Assembly: GCA_016718825.1 (NCBI GenBank) | Contig: JADKCL010000016.1 | Location: forward strand, 135,748 to 199,747 | Direction of reading: 5' to 3' | DNA: 64,000 nt | Origin: Bacteroidota bacterium | Lineage (GTDB): Bacteria > Bacteroidota > Bacteroidia > J057 > JADKCL01 | In this document: positions 24,752-34,271 of the stretch, in pieces | Layout: each line of letters begins with the position of its first letter | How positions within the stretch are numbered: position 1 is the stretch's first letter | The notes under the pieces: generated by a model | Databases searched by the model: none | Seen by the model: only the letters and a program-made list of their open reading frames with translations | Told to the model about the DNA's origin: nothing | Translations under genes and position numbers: made by a program

Positions 24752-25303
24752 TCAGTTTACCAATGCCGGATTAAACACATGCGCAAACAAATAAACAATG
24801 ACACCCGTCACTGAAACATACAGCCAAATCGGCCAGGCCCATTTAACGATTTTCTTGTGGCTTGCGATAGAGTTGCTCAAACCGCGGTAGGTCGCAAACA
24901 AAGCCAATGGCACCACGGCCATCGAGAGTATGATATGCGAAAACAGGATCACCAGGTAGGTGACTTTCATCGCTCCGGTGCCACCAAATTTTACGTCTCC
25001 GTTAGCGCCGTGGTACAACACATAAGAAACGAGAAAAAAGATCGACAGCACCAACGCCGTGATCATCGTGGTCTTGTGTGCCTGGATATTCCCTTTTTTC
25101 ACAAACAGAAGGGCCACAATCAGGAGTACACTTACAATGCTGTTGATACCGGCATTCATCGCGGGCAAAAAACTCAAATCCCCCACGAAGGCGGCGCCCC
25201 CAAAATCCGCGAACAGCAGCAACGCCACCAACGCCGGAACGACAACGCTCAACGTTGCGATCAAGGGAACAAAAAGCCTGTCATTTCTTTTGAGCGTACT
25301 CAT
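24752..25303 (-). CDS. DUF420 family membrane protein
   Basis: 183 residues, five membrane segments. DUF420 features are the PAMNAGINSIVSVLLIVALLF start, HKTTMITALVLSIFFLVSYVLYH, LFSHIILSMAVVPLALF and a C-terminal KIVKWAWPIWLYVSVTGVIVYL, with conserved His in membrane segments. Family members (related to CtaM/YozB of Gram-positives) help mature heme-copper oxidases. Start overlaps the end of the upstream SCO gene by 23 nt, so the two are translated as one operon. Confidence 0.9.
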   Translation of the reverse strand: MSTLKRNDRLFVPLIATLSVVVPALVALLLFADFGGAAFVGDLSFLPAMNAGINSIVSVLLIVALLFVKKGNIQAHKTTMITALVLSIFFLVSYVLYHGANGDVKFGGTGAMKVTYLVILFSHIILSMAVVPLALFATYRGLSNSIASHKKIVKWAWPIWLYVSVTGVIVYLFAHVFNPALVN

Positions 25304-25964
25304 TTTTCAATCGCTTAATATCCGCAATCACTGAATCAACTTCGACGGGATTGGTTCCATCATAGAATCCACCCCTGAATCTTCCCTCCTTGTCCACCAG
25401 GCGCAGCGTATTGTCGTGAACGAACTTGATCGTCTTGTCCTCATCTTCTGTGGCGCTGAAGAAAAAATCTTCATGTTCAACCTTGTAAAGGTCGGTTTTG
25501 TTTCCTGTCAACATATACCATTGGTGCGGTCTCGCCCCATACTGTGCTGCATAGACTTGAAGGATGGAAAGCGAATCGTACTCAGGATCAACCGAAAACG
25601 AAACCAACTTCACCTCCGGATCGTCGGCAAATGCAGTTTGAATTTTTTGAAGGCCTTGGCTCAATTTGGGACAAATGCTCGTGCAAGTCGTAAAAAAGAC
25701 ATCCGCCACCCAAATTTTCCCGCGAAGGCTGTCTTGCGTAATGGTGTTGCCGGTCTGCGAAACGAATGAAAATTTGCCAACGGTCTTAATCACTGAATCC
25801 TGCCCGCCATCGGGATTGGGAACCATGATCGGAAGTATCTTGACTGAAGTACCAATTGGTGATGTCGTTGGAACCCCAACCACATAGTACATGATCATGT
25901 AGGAGATTCCGGCTCCAATCAGGATGGTAGCCAAAATGAACAGGGGACGTGCATTCTTTCGCAA
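25281..25964 (-). CDS. SCO1/SenC family copper chaperone, complete metal site
   Basis: 227 residues. N-terminal membrane anchor (FILATILIGAGISYMIMYYV), then a thioredoxin-like domain with the copper-binding pair CTSIC and the distal His in KFVHDNTLRLVD. SCO proteins deliver copper to the CuA site of oxidase subunit II or keep its cysteines reduced. This copy has all three ligands. The motif NPDGGQDSV near the start of the soluble domain is shared with the second SCO copy, so the pair probably arose by duplication. Confidence 0.9.
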   Translation of the reverse strand: MRKNARPLFILATILIGAGISYMIMYYVVGVPTTSPIGTSVKILPIMVPNPDGGQDSVIKTVGKFSFVSQTGNTITQDSLRGKIWVADVFFTTCTSICPKLSQGLQKIQTAFADDPEVKLVSFSVDPEYDSLSILQVYAAQYGARPHQWYMLTGNKTDLYKVEHEDFFFSATEDEDKTIKFVHDNTLRLVDKEGRFRGGFYDGTNPVEVDSVIADIKRLKNEYAQKK

Positions 25965-26037
25965 AACCTTCGTCGCTAAGTTAACCGAGGCAAAAGTAAT
26001 GCGTTTCCATGAAACGCAAACAGTGGATTACCCAGAA

Positions 26038-26724
26038 TCACTGGGGAGAATGCGCTCCGGAACGCATGTCGGCAAGCTCCTTTTGCAAAAAGACCATGTG
26101 CTGTGCCATGGTTACCATTTCATTTTCTGCAGCACTGTGGTAGATGCTGCCACGGAGATGACCATCCCAATCCACCAAACGAAAGGTGCGATCCGTCAGG
26201 CCCTTCTCAGACAATGCTTTAGGATCCGTCGGCAGGAATTTGAGTTCCTCAATCAGAAATTTTGAGAGAACAGCTGGGTTGCCTGTCAAAAAGTACCAAC
26301 GACGGTCTGCCTCCAATTTCTCAGCATAGGCCTTCAAAACAGGAACGCTGTCGTTGGCGGGATCCACGGAAAACGAAATAATCCGAATGTCAGGATCCGT
26401 GGGGAAATCCTTGGTGAGGAGTTGTTTGATGTAAGCGTTTTCAATGTCGCAAGCATCGGAGCAATTGCCATGAAAAACGTTGGCCAACCAGATTTTCCCT
26501 TTCAAGGAATCCATCCGGAGGGTATCTCCCCGATGAGAGGCAAAAGAAAAATCACCCACAGCCTTAAACACCGAATCCAGACTTCCGTCCGGATTCGGTA
26601 TTTTTTCGCTAATAGTTTCGATGGGTCTATAGTTCTGCGTTCCAAATGCCTTGATGAAGACATAGATCAAAATCGGAAAGATGAGGATCAGGAACAGAAC
26701 AAAAAACGCACGGTATTTTTTCAT
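26038..26724 (-). CDS. SCO-like thioredoxin-fold protein lacking the copper His
   Basis: 228 residues from MKKYRAFF; the frame extends 23 codons further but into subunit IV. Membrane anchor (FFVLFLILIFPILIYVFI), then the SCO fold with NPDGSLDSV, CSDAC in place of CTSIC, and SFSVDPANDSVPVLKAYAEKL. At the position of the third ligand the neighbour has FVHDNTLRLVD, but here it is GLTDRTFRLVD, so the His is replaced. Cys retained and His lost suggests a thiol reductase or regulatory role rather than a copper donor. Starts 2 nt after subunit IV ends. Confidence 0.85.
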   Translation of the reverse strand: MKKYRAFFVLFLILIFPILIYVFIKAFGTQNYRPIETISEKIPNPDGSLDSVFKAVGDFSFASHRGDTLRMDSLKGKIWLANVFHGNCSDACDIENAYIKQLLTKDFPTDPDIRIISFSVDPANDSVPVLKAYAEKLEADRRWYFLTGNPAVLSKFLIEELKFLPTDPKALSEKGLTDRTFRLVDWDGHLRGSIYHSAAENEMVTMAQHMVFLQKELADMRSGAHSPQ

Positions 26725-26726
26725 TT

Positions 26727-27119
26727 CTAGAGGCCCAAGAACCAGCCTTTTCCGTAGAATCCACCTTCGATCAACAGGGCAAGAATCAGCCACAGAACGA
26801 AAGTAAGGGGAATCAGGATGGTCATGATGAGGCTTTTAACTTCATCTTTTAAGTGCATGAAGGTTCCCACGATGTAGAAGGCCTTCACCAACGTCATCAG
26901 AATGTAGGTGATATTTCTGAATGCACCCCTTGGAACGGTAAATGCGATCACAAATTCGATAGCGGTCAGGATGAACAGGATCCAAAACACCTGCCAGATT
27001 TTCTTTCTGGTAGTGACACCCGCGGCTTCATCGTGATGCGTATGGATATCAGGGTGGGTGTATGGGCTCTGATCGTTGTCATAGCCCTTTGAATGCGCAT
27101 TGTGATGTGTATCTGACAT
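26727..27119 (-). CDS. Cytochrome c oxidase subunit IV (CyoD/CtaF-like)
   Basis: 130 residues. Three membrane segments in the pattern of bacterial oxidase subunit IV (WILFILTAIEFVIAFT; ITYILMTLVKAFYIVGTFMHLKDE; IMTILIPLTFVLWLILALL); the phrase VKAFYIVGTFMHLK is diagnostic. The first 35 residues form a His- and Asp-rich tail (THPDIHTHHDE). It follows subunit III and precedes the second SCO gene. Confidence 0.9.
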   Translation of the reverse strand: MSDTHHNAHSKGYDNDQSPYTHPDIHTHHDEAAGVTTRKKIWQVFWILFILTAIEFVIAFTVPRGAFRNITYILMTLVKAFYIVGTFMHLKDEVKSLIMTILIPLTFVLWLILALLIEGGFYGKGWFLGL

Positions 27120-27130
27120 AACTTTTCAGA

Positions 27131-28015
27131 TTAGACGAGGTAGAAAAAGGTAAACACAAACACCCAAACGAGGTCCACGAAGTGCCAGTAAAGACCGACC
27201 TTTTCGACCATTTCATAGTGTCCACGACGCTGCAGTTCTCCGTTTTTGGTCCACTTGTAGATCAAGTAGTTCAAAAACACACCTGAAGCCACGTGCGTGC
27301 CGTGGAAACCGGTGATGAAGAAAAACAAATTCGCAAAGGATGGATTTTGCGCATACTGATTGACAGTAAGGTTTGCACCACTGATGATGACCTCTGGATT
27401 TACCGAACCGTCTGGCAACAAAGAAGCCGCAGGAACCAATTGCTGGAACAAGGCAGTATTTTCAGGTGCCATCAGGTTTACCCCAAGGTGATCCACGCCG
27501 TTCATGATTTGAAGTCCACCATCGCCGGGCATAAACTGTGCAACCGTGCCGTCGAGCAAATGAATTGCTCCTGCGATATGGTGCGCACCATGTGTACCGA
27601 TGATAAAGTGATACCATTCGTAGGCTTGGCAAGACAAAAATGCCACACCGCCCAAAATGGTCCAAAGCATGTATTTCTCAACCGCCTTTTGATCCATGCG
27701 ATGCCCTGCCTCAACTGCAAGCACCATCGTAACGGAGGAAGCGATGAGGATAAAGGTCATCAATCCAACGAATGCAAGCGGGGCCTCGATATGAAACAAT
27801 TCATAGAGCCCAGGAAAGTGGGTAAATACCAGTTCCGGGTTTGCCCAAGGGGTGCCACTCGCAAATCGAATCACACCATAAACTGCCAACAAAGTCGAAA
27901 AGGTGAATGCGTCTGACATGAGGAAAAACCACATCATCAGCTTGCCATAGGTTGCCTTGAAGGGCTTCCGGCCGCCATCCCATAGTGACTTCGGAATTGT
28001 CGCTGTTTGAGCCAT
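27131..28015 (-). CDS. Cytochrome c oxidase subunit III, long copy
   Basis: 294 residues, seven membrane segments. Typical subunit III traits: a conserved E in HIEAPLAFVGLMTFILIASSVTM, AYEWYHFIIGTHGAHH, and the C-terminal FFFITGFHGTHVASG ... VGLYWHFVDLVWVFVFTFFYL. An insert of about 60 residues (AIHLLDGTVAQFMPGDGG ... LTVNQYAQ) in the middle loop is longer than in usual subunit III. Follows the shorter subunit III gene. Confidence 0.92.
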   Translation of the reverse strand: MAQTATIPKSLWDGGRKPFKATYGKLMMWFFLMSDAFTFSTLLAVYGVIRFASGTPWANPELVFTHFPGLYELFHIEAPLAFVGLMTFILIASSVTMVLAVEAGHRMDQKAVEKYMLWTILGGVAFLSCQAYEWYHFIIGTHGAHHIAGAIHLLDGTVAQFMPGDGGLQIMNGVDHLGVNLMAPENTALFQQLVPAASLLPDGSVNPEVIISGANLTVNQYAQNPSFANLFFFITGFHGTHVASGVFLNYLIYKWTKNGELQRRGHYEMVEKVGLYWHFVDLVWVFVFTFFYLV

Positions 28016-28048
28016 TTTTTAAGCGATTGAGTTAAGCCATTTCAGATT

Positions 28049-28663
28049 TTATACCAACGGATTGCCCTGGTTGAGCAACAAAAATATAAATAAATACAAC
28101 CAGAGCAAACCCAAAAAATGCCAGAAAGTCGCAGCATTTTCGATTCCAACGATGTTTCCCGGGTGGTAACGGTTGCCCATCAGGCGCACGTACACGTAAC
28201 CCATGAAAATTAAGCCTGCAACGATGTGTAATCCATGCAGGCAGGTGATAACGTAAAGGTAATTGCCGGAGTTACTGCCGCCCGCTCCAAAAACAACACC
28301 TTCTTCAGTCAAATTGAACCAAGCCACCACCTGACCGGCCAAGAAAATCAGTCCCAACAACATGGTGAGGCTGAATCCTATTTTGGCCCTGCGGAAATCG
28401 CCTTTTCGCGCCCCCCAGAGCCCAATTTGCAACATCACACTTGCCACCAACAAAATGCCTGTATTCAACCAGAGCACTTTAGGCATGGAAAAGTAATGCC
28501 ACATATCCTTGTCGCTTTCGATGCCTTTGCTCACAATGTAAGCACTCGTCAAAGCACCAAAAAGCAATATGATCGACACGATAAACAGCCAGAGATTAAA
28601 TTTCGCTGGATGAATGATGTACTTCTTCTCGTTCGCTTCCACTGCCATTCCGCCCATATCCAT
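28049..28663 (-). CDS. Cytochrome c oxidase subunit III, short copy
   Basis: 204 residues, five membrane segments (LWLFIVSIILLFGALTSAYIV first). The C-terminal half has YLYVITCLHGLHIVAGLIFMGYVYVRL and AATFWHFLGLLWLYLFIFLLL, the standard end of the subunit III family. Two subunit III-type genes side by side, a short and a long one, are seen in caa3-type clusters of Bacteroidota. Stop codon overlaps the start/stop region of ctaB at 28663. Confidence 0.92.
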   Translation of the reverse strand: MDMGGMAVEANEKKYIIHPAKFNLWLFIVSIILLFGALTSAYIVSKGIESDKDMWHYFSMPKVLWLNTGILLVASVMLQIGLWGARKGDFRRAKIGFSLTMLLGLIFLAGQVVAWFNLTEEGVVFGAGGSNSGNYLYVITCLHGLHIVAGLIFMGYVYVRLMGNRYHPGNIVGIENAATFWHFLGLLWLYLFIFLLLNQGNPLV

Positions 28664-29571
28664 TAAAACTTATCGATCAACATGGCTATCTGCACAATCG
28701 GCAAATAGATAAACGAACCAAACATCAATCGGCTTGCCGATTTGATGGTTCGCGTTTGCAACAAGATGAATGCCTGAATGCTAAATCCGGCACCCGCCAA
28801 ACCCAGCACAACCGTTGTAATCCATCCCGACATTCCAACCGCCAAGGGCAAAATCACCACCGGCACTAATAGAAGGGTGTAAACAAGGATGATCGATGCC
28901 GTAAAGCCACTACGACCTGCATTGGAAGGCAGCATTTTGAAACCAGCCTTTTTGTAATCGTCCTCCAAAACCCAAGCAATTGCCCAGAAATGCGGGAATT
29001 GCCAAAGAAATTGCATCAAAAACAACACCAAGGCCTCAGTGCTCAAAGTGCCCGTCGCGGCAGCCCAACCGATCAGCGGTGGCATTGCACCGGGAAACGC
29101 ACCCACAAAAACAGCGATCGAGTTCACGCGTTTCAAAGGCGTGTACACGAAGGCATATAGCAACAATGCAATCACGCCGAGCAGCGCTGGAACAAGTCCT
29201 TCGAATACCAAGCCCAACAATGTAATTCCGGCAGAACCGCAAACCAAGGCAAAAATCACCCCTTCGAGTGGTGAAATTACCTTTTTGGCCATCGGACGGT
29301 TTTGTGTGCGGGTCATCAAACGATCATACTCGGCCTCAATGACTTGGTTGAGCGTGTTGGAGGCGCCCGTGATTAAAAAACCACCCAAGCCGAGCGCAAG
29401 CACTGTCCAGAGATTAATCCCCACAACATTGGGGGCCATCATGTAGCCGAAAATCGCTGAGAAAACTACAAGCAAAGTAAGCCTGGGCTTTACCAATTGC
29501 ACGTAAGCCTTCACGCGGGCCGGAAATCCCGTCCTAGCACTTTCCGTTAATGTAGCGTTGCTACTCTGCAT
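28663..29571 (-). CDS. ctaB: Protoheme IX farnesyltransferase (heme O synthase)
   Basis: 302 residues, about eight membrane segments. The UbiA-superfamily Asp-rich motifs are visible: NTLNQVIEAEYDRLMTRTQNRP (N-x-x-x-D-x-x-x-D) and, later, the second motif region around LEDDYKKAGFKML. It farnesylates heme b to heme O, the step before CtaA, in the inner membrane. It is placed directly after ctaA in the oxidase operon. Confidence 0.95.
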   Translation of the reverse strand: MQSSNATLTESARTGFPARVKAYVQLVKPRLTLLVVFSAIFGYMMAPNVVGINLWTVLALGLGGFLITGASNTLNQVIEAEYDRLMTRTQNRPMAKKVISPLEGVIFALVCGSAGITLLGLVFEGLVPALLGVIALLLYAFVYTPLKRVNSIAVFVGAFPGAMPPLIGWAAATGTLSTEALVLFLMQFLWQFPHFWAIAWVLEDDYKKAGFKMLPSNAGRSGFTASIILVYTLLLVPVVILPLAVGMSGWITTVVLGLAGAGFSIQAFILLQTRTIKSASRLMFGSFIYLPIVQIAMLIDKF

Positions 29572-29645
29572 CTATCTTTGCTCCCAAAAGGAGTTATCAA
29601 AACCAAAATCTTCAATCCAACAATCAATCCAACTCGCCTTCAATT

Positions 29646-30638
29646 TCATCCGTTGTCTCGCGACTTTCCGACGAGGTGAATCCATATTGCAAATTCAGCT
29701 GCAAAGATCAAGTTGGCAAACAACATGTGCAAAGGTTGCACGGCTGCAGGCAAGTCAAAATTTGCAAGTACCAACCCGAATACAATTTCGGCAGCAATTG
29801 CGACGATCAACCCGATGGAGAGTCTTTTCATCATCGGATGGCTGCTGAAATGATTCAACACACTTCGAATCCAAACAGCAACCAAACCCGCCATGACTAA
29901 CCAACCAATCTTATGAATCGAATAGCTCAACGAACCTTGCAACCATTCTGAACGTTGGGACATTCCCACCTGCTGTGCGACGATGTCCACGGACTCACGC
30001 ACTTTGGTACCAATCAGGATTTGGAAAACCGTCATAACAATGACTGCCAATCCAAGCCAAACGAGTTGCTTTGGAACCTTCTTGACTTCCGTTGCTTCAG
30101 GATAAATCCTTCTGCCGACGAGATAATTGGCGAGAATCAACAAGGCAACGATCACCATTGCAACCAGAAGGTGAATGGTTACCATCCCTCCTTCCAAATT
30201 CTTGTCGACCACCAACTTTCCGAGCCAAGCTTCGAAACCGGTCAGCAACATCGCCACAAAACTCAGAAGGAACACACGTTTGTCCTTGCGCACAAAGCTC
30301 AACGACAAAACCGCGGTCAGAAACATCAACAACCCAATGGTAGCACCGACGAGTCTGTTGACATATTCAATCCAAGTCTGAAAGGCGTTAAACGTCTTCG
30401 ATTCAAATTGCGGATGACTTTCAAAAAACGACTGTGGAATTTCATCCACTTGGGTTGGTGGCACAAAAAGTCCGAAACATTTGGGCCAGTCGGGACATCC
30501 CATCCCTGAACCAGTGCTACGCACAATTCCGCCAACCAGTATCAAAAACAAAACAGCACCAACCGAAATCGTTGCAATACGTCTGTACCAAAGTTCGAGC
30601 GGTGCTGTCTTGTTATCTTTCACCATCTCAAAGATCAA
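29646..30638 (-). CDS. ctaA: Heme A synthase (COX15/CtaA type)
   Basis: 330 residues, eight membrane segments in two four-helix halves. GMGCPDWPKCFG at the N-terminus is diagnostic, with conserved His in HLLVAMVIVALL and SIHKIGWLVMAGL and LHMLFANLIFA. It oxidises the C8 methyl of heme O to give heme A for the oxidase. Start at 30638 overlaps the coxA stop by 4 nt (ATGA), so translational coupling is likely; Met5 is an alternative start. Confidence 0.95.
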   Translation of the reverse strand: MIFEMVKDNKTAPLELWYRRIATISVGAVLFLILVGGIVRSTGSGMGCPDWPKCFGLFVPPTQVDEIPQSFFESHPQFESKTFNAFQTWIEYVNRLVGATIGLLMFLTAVLSLSFVRKDKRVFLLSFVAMLLTGFEAWLGKLVVDKNLEGGMVTIHLLVAMVIVALLILANYLVGRRIYPEATEVKKVPKQLVWLGLAVIVMTVFQILIGTKVRESVDIVAQQVGMSQRSEWLQGSLSYSIHKIGWLVMAGLVAVWIRSVLNHFSSHPMMKRLSIGLIVAIAAEIVFGLVLANFDLPAAVQPLHMLFANLIFAAEFAIWIHLVGKSRDNG

Positions 30639-32503
30639 TGCGCCACCGTTTCACGGGAAGGTGTCGTCGTTGGATCCGGCGCGCCTTCAAACCATTCTGG
30701 ATCATTGTCCGGAATATGCATGGGCAAATAATCGTGCTTCAATCCTGGGCGTGAGTAATCGTATGGCCAACGATAGACCGTTGGAATTTCGCCAGGCCAG
30801 TTTCCGTGACCAGGATGGATTGGCGTCGTCCACTCTAGGGTATTGCTACCCCAAGGATTCATCGGCGCTTCTTTGCCACGACGGATACTTACAAACAAGT
30901 TGTAAATGAAGATGAATTGTGCAAAAACTCCAATGATCGCGGAAATCGTAATAAACTGACTCAAATCCATATAGGCTTCAATGCCTGTAAACTGGAAAGT
31001 TGAATACGTGTAATAACGACGTGGAACACCGCCCATACCGATGAAGTGCATCGGATAAAACACAAGATACAACGAGAGAAAAGTGAACCAAAAGTGTAGC
31101 GTTCCTAATTTAGGATCCATCATTTTACCAAACATTTTTGGAAACCAATGATAAATCCCAGCGAAAAATCCAAACGCTGCGGCAGAACCCATCACCATAT
31201 GAAAGTGGGCTACAACGAAGTAAGTATCATGCAAAGGAATATCAATTGCAGCATTTCCTAGGAAAATACCTGTTACACCACCGGAGATGAACATCGAGAC
31301 CAATCCGATCGAGAACAGCATTGCAGGCGAGAACTTCAAGTCACCTTGCCAAAGTGTAGTGATGTAGTTAAATGCCTTTACCGCTGATGGAACAGCGATG
31401 ATCAGCGTTAGCAACATAAATACAGTTCCTAACCAAGGGTTCATGCCCGTTACATACATGTGGTGTGCCCACACAACAAAGGACAAAATACCAATTGCCA
31501 ACATGGATCCAACCATCGCGCGGTAACCAAAAATCGGCTTACGCGACATCGTCGAAATGATCTCAGAGGTGATCCCCAAGGCAGGCAACAAAACGATGTA
31601 CACCTCAGGGTGGCCCAAGAACCAAAACAAGTGTTGGAAGAGCACTGGAGAACCGCCTTCATTCGGTAGAGCCTCTCCTCCGATGTAGATGTCACTCAAG
31701 AAAAAGCTCGTTCCGAAATTCCGATCCATCAACAACAACAAAGCCGCTGCAAACAAAACGGGGAATGAAAGCGTGCCCAAGATCGCTGTTATCATAAAAG
31801 CCCAGCAGGTCAGCGGCAGTCTTGTCATCGACAAACCCTTGGTGCGCAGGTTAATGATCGTTGTGATATAATTGATTGATCCAAGTAGTGAGGATACAAT
31901 GAAGAATGCCATACTCACCAAGAACATGTCCATGCCTAATCCCGAACCTGGATTAGCTGCTGGTAATGCACTCAACGGAGGATAGATCGTCCATCCACCA
32001 CCTGCAGGTCCGTTGGTCACAAAAATGGAACCCAACATGATAACCGACGAAAGGAAGAAGAACCAGTAGCTCAACATGTTCATGAACCCGGAGGCCATGT
32101 CTCTTGCGCCAACCTGAAGCGGAATCAAAAAGTTGGAGAATGTGCCACTCAACCCTGCAGTGAGTACGAAAAACACCATGATCGTTCCGTGCATCGTAAC
32201 GAGGGCGAGGTAGAAGTTCGGATCCAACTTACCGCCTTCGCCCCACTTGCCAATGATCGACTCAAGCCAAGGCATTTCTGCGTCGGGCCAAGCGAGCTGT
32301 AACCTGAAGATCAGGGACATAAACAGACCAACCATTGCCATGAATATGCCCGTGAACATAAACTGCTTAGCAATCGTCTTGTGGTCTTGGCTAAAGACAT
32401 ACTTGGTAATAAAGGTCTGCTTGTGATGCTCGTGCTCATGATCGTGATCATGACCGTGTGCCTCTTCGTGACCTCTGTCTAATGTAATTGCGTGATCTGC
32501 CAT
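30635..32503 (-). CDS. ctaD: Cytochrome c oxidase subunit I
   Basis: 622 residues, twelve or more membrane segments. Heme and CuB ligands are all present: MHGTIMVFFVLTAG (low-spin heme His), HPEVYIVLLPALGI (CuB His and the cross-linked Tyr, A-family), VWAHHMYVTG (two CuB His) and HDTYFVVAHFHMVMG (heme a3 and heme a His). It reduces O2 and pumps protons. The first 30 residues hold a long His/Asp/Glu-rich tail (HGHDHDHEHEHH). The C-terminus extends past the usual end with a Pro/Asp-rich tail. Confidence 0.97.
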   Translation of the reverse strand: MADHAITLDRGHEEAHGHDHDHEHEHHKQTFITKYVFSQDHKTIAKQFMFTGIFMAMVGLFMSLIFRLQLAWPDAEMPWLESIIGKWGEGGKLDPNFYLALVTMHGTIMVFFVLTAGLSGTFSNFLIPLQVGARDMASGFMNMLSYWFFFLSSVIMLGSIFVTNGPAGGGWTIYPPLSALPAANPGSGLGMDMFLVSMAFFIVSSLLGSINYITTIINLRTKGLSMTRLPLTCWAFMITAILGTLSFPVLFAAALLLLMDRNFGTSFFLSDIYIGGEALPNEGGSPVLFQHLFWFLGHPEVYIVLLPALGITSEIISTMSRKPIFGYRAMVGSMLAIGILSFVVWAHHMYVTGMNPWLGTVFMLLTLIIAVPSAVKAFNYITTLWQGDLKFSPAMLFSIGLVSMFISGGVTGIFLGNAAIDIPLHDTYFVVAHFHMVMGSAAAFGFFAGIYHWFPKMFGKMMDPKLGTLHFWFTFLSLYLVFYPMHFIGMGGVPRRYYTYSTFQFTGIEAYMDLSQFITISAIIGVFAQFIFIYNLFVSIRRGKEAPMNPWGSNTLEWTTPIHPGHGNWPGEIPTVYRWPYDYSRPGLKHDYLPMHIPDNDPEWFEGAPDPTTTPSRETVAH

Positions 32504-32542
32504 AACCGCTATTAATATCGCTATCGCTGACTTCTAATGTTA

Positions 32543-34201
32543 TTATTTGAGAATTCCTACGTTGCCGTCCTGCACGACACCTTCCTTCAACCCTGCAACT
32601 GGAGATTCAACATCCAATTTGGGAGCTTCCGTTCCAGGAACATATAGTGTGGTTTTACTTGCCTTGGCGACCCAAGCTTGGTAGGCTTCAGGTTCAAGGA
32701 CGACGACAACCTTCCGCATGGAATAGTGGCCACGACCGCAAACCTCCGCACAGGCAAGTTCGAAATCGAACTTATCAGCCTTGTGAATGGTATCAGTTAC
32801 TGATACATCCATTGTAGCAATAGTACCATCGCTCAATTTCTCACCCTTTTTGATCGTGGTTGAAACGACCGTATCCACTTGGCTCCAGTAAGGATTGCCC
32901 ATCAAGAAATCACGGTATTCCTCTGTCGTTTGGTTGGTGACAAAGTGGAAACGTGTATCCATGCCAGGTACAGCATCCATTTTCACTCGGAAGTGCGGGA
33001 GGTAAACGCTGTGCAACACGTCGCGTGACCGAATTTTCAAGTCCACCGTGGCACCTTTGGGGATAAACATGGTATCTGAAATATAGTCATCATGCGAAGC
33101 GATATGCTCTGCGCTCAAATCAACACCTAAAATGTTGTCACCACCGATTCTGCGAACGTCTATGTCGCCAAATTTCTCATCGGCACCTGCGTACCGAAGA
33201 ATCCAACCCCATTGCTGACCATTCACTTCTACTTTGACAGTTGGGCCATCAGGAGGCGTCATGATGGAAGTCCAAGTTTTGATGCCGAAGATGATTAAAA
33301 CGGCCAACACAACAGCAGGCACTACAGTCCAAATCAACTCCAACTTGTGATTCTCAGGATAGTACCTAGCCTTGCGACCACCGTCCTTGCCGTACTTGTA
33401 AGCAAAGTAAAACAATACTCCATTTGTCAGCACAAAAACTGTGTAAACGACAACCATGGTAATCCAAAAAAGTTGGTCTATCTCCACGCCATGCACCGAA
33501 GCACTGTTAGATGCCATAAAATAAGGTTGGAACACTTGAATACTCCAAGTCGATGCGATCAACCCAACGACAAAAAAGCCCAACATCAACCTTGCATTCA
33601 ACTTGTCAAGGTTGATTCCAGCAAAAAACTCGACACCACGCAGACGTGCCACTTGCATCGCAATGTTGACCATCAAGATCACAATCACGAAAATCAACAA
33701 GCGAAGCCAATTCCAAAGGGAACTCAGGGATTTATCATCTGAAATGGCAATGCTGTTATCAGTACCTACCTTGGGGCCTGCGACAACATAGGAATCAATC
33801 CATGCAAAGATGTCGTCAATCGATTCCTTCGACAAGGCTGGAAATGGATCCATTGCACCTTTGGCATTCTCGTTCCAAATCTTGACGGCATAGGCATCGC
33901 CCTCCTGAATCAATTTGGCAGAGTTGGCTACCCAACGGTATTTCCAATCACCGCCAGGAATCCTATTGGAAACTCCCATCAAGGCGGGGCCGGTACCTTT
34001 CTTATCCAGTTGTGCATTGTGGCACCTGGCGCAGTTTGCATCAAAGGCAATCTTACCTTTTGCGGCATCTGCAGCCAACACCGAACTGTTGATTCCCAAC
34101 AGCATCAGCAATGATGCGGCTGCCAAGATCGCGCTACGCAGTTTCCCTGCAATGCGAGATCCCATGTTTTCTCTTATCGAGGATTTTGCTCGGAAATTCA
34201 T
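32543..34201 (-). CDS. Cytochrome c domain fused to oxidase subunit II
   Basis: 552 residues, about twice the usual subunit II. A signal peptide (SLLMLLGINSSVLA) is followed by a monoheme cytochrome c domain: CARCHNAQ with a distal Met in the MDPFPALS region. Three membrane segments follow: one after the heme domain (LLIFVIVILMVNIAMQV), one near FFVVGLIASTWSIQV, and the subunit II pair with ELIWTVVPAVVLAVLIIF. The C-terminal cupredoxin domain has the CuA motif CAEVCGRGHYSM and VYLPHFRVKMDAVPG. The fused heme domain at the N-terminus probably takes electrons from ActA/ActE and hands them to CuA. Follows actF directly. Confidence 0.93.
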   Translation of the reverse strand: MNFRAKSSIRENMGSRIAGKLRSAILAAASLLMLLGINSSVLAADAAKGKIAFDANCARCHNAQLDKKGTGPALMGVSNRIPGGDWKYRWVANSAKLIQEGDAYAVKIWNENAKGAMDPFPALSKESIDDIFAWIDSYVVAGPKVGTDNSIAISDDKSLSSLWNWLRLLIFVIVILMVNIAMQVARLRGVEFFAGINLDKLNARLMLGFFVVGLIASTWSIQVFQPYFMASNSASVHGVEIDQLFWITMVVVYTVFVLTNGVLFYFAYKYGKDGGRKARYYPENHKLELIWTVVPAVVLAVLIIFGIKTWTSIMTPPDGPTVKVEVNGQQWGWILRYAGADEKFGDIDVRRIGGDNILGVDLSAEHIASHDDYISDTMFIPKGATVDLKIRSRDVLHSVYLPHFRVKMDAVPGMDTRFHFVTNQTTEEYRDFLMGNPYWSQVDTVVSTTIKKGEKLSDGTIATMDVSVTDTIHKADKFDFELACAEVCGRGHYSMRKVVVVLEPEAYQAWVAKASKTTLYVPGTEAPKLDVESPVAGLKEGVVQDGNVGILK

Positions 34202-34271
34202 ATCAATTTACCTATGCTATCCTATGCTCATTAACCAATTTCAAATCCAATTTGTTCTGCACGACCACCCA

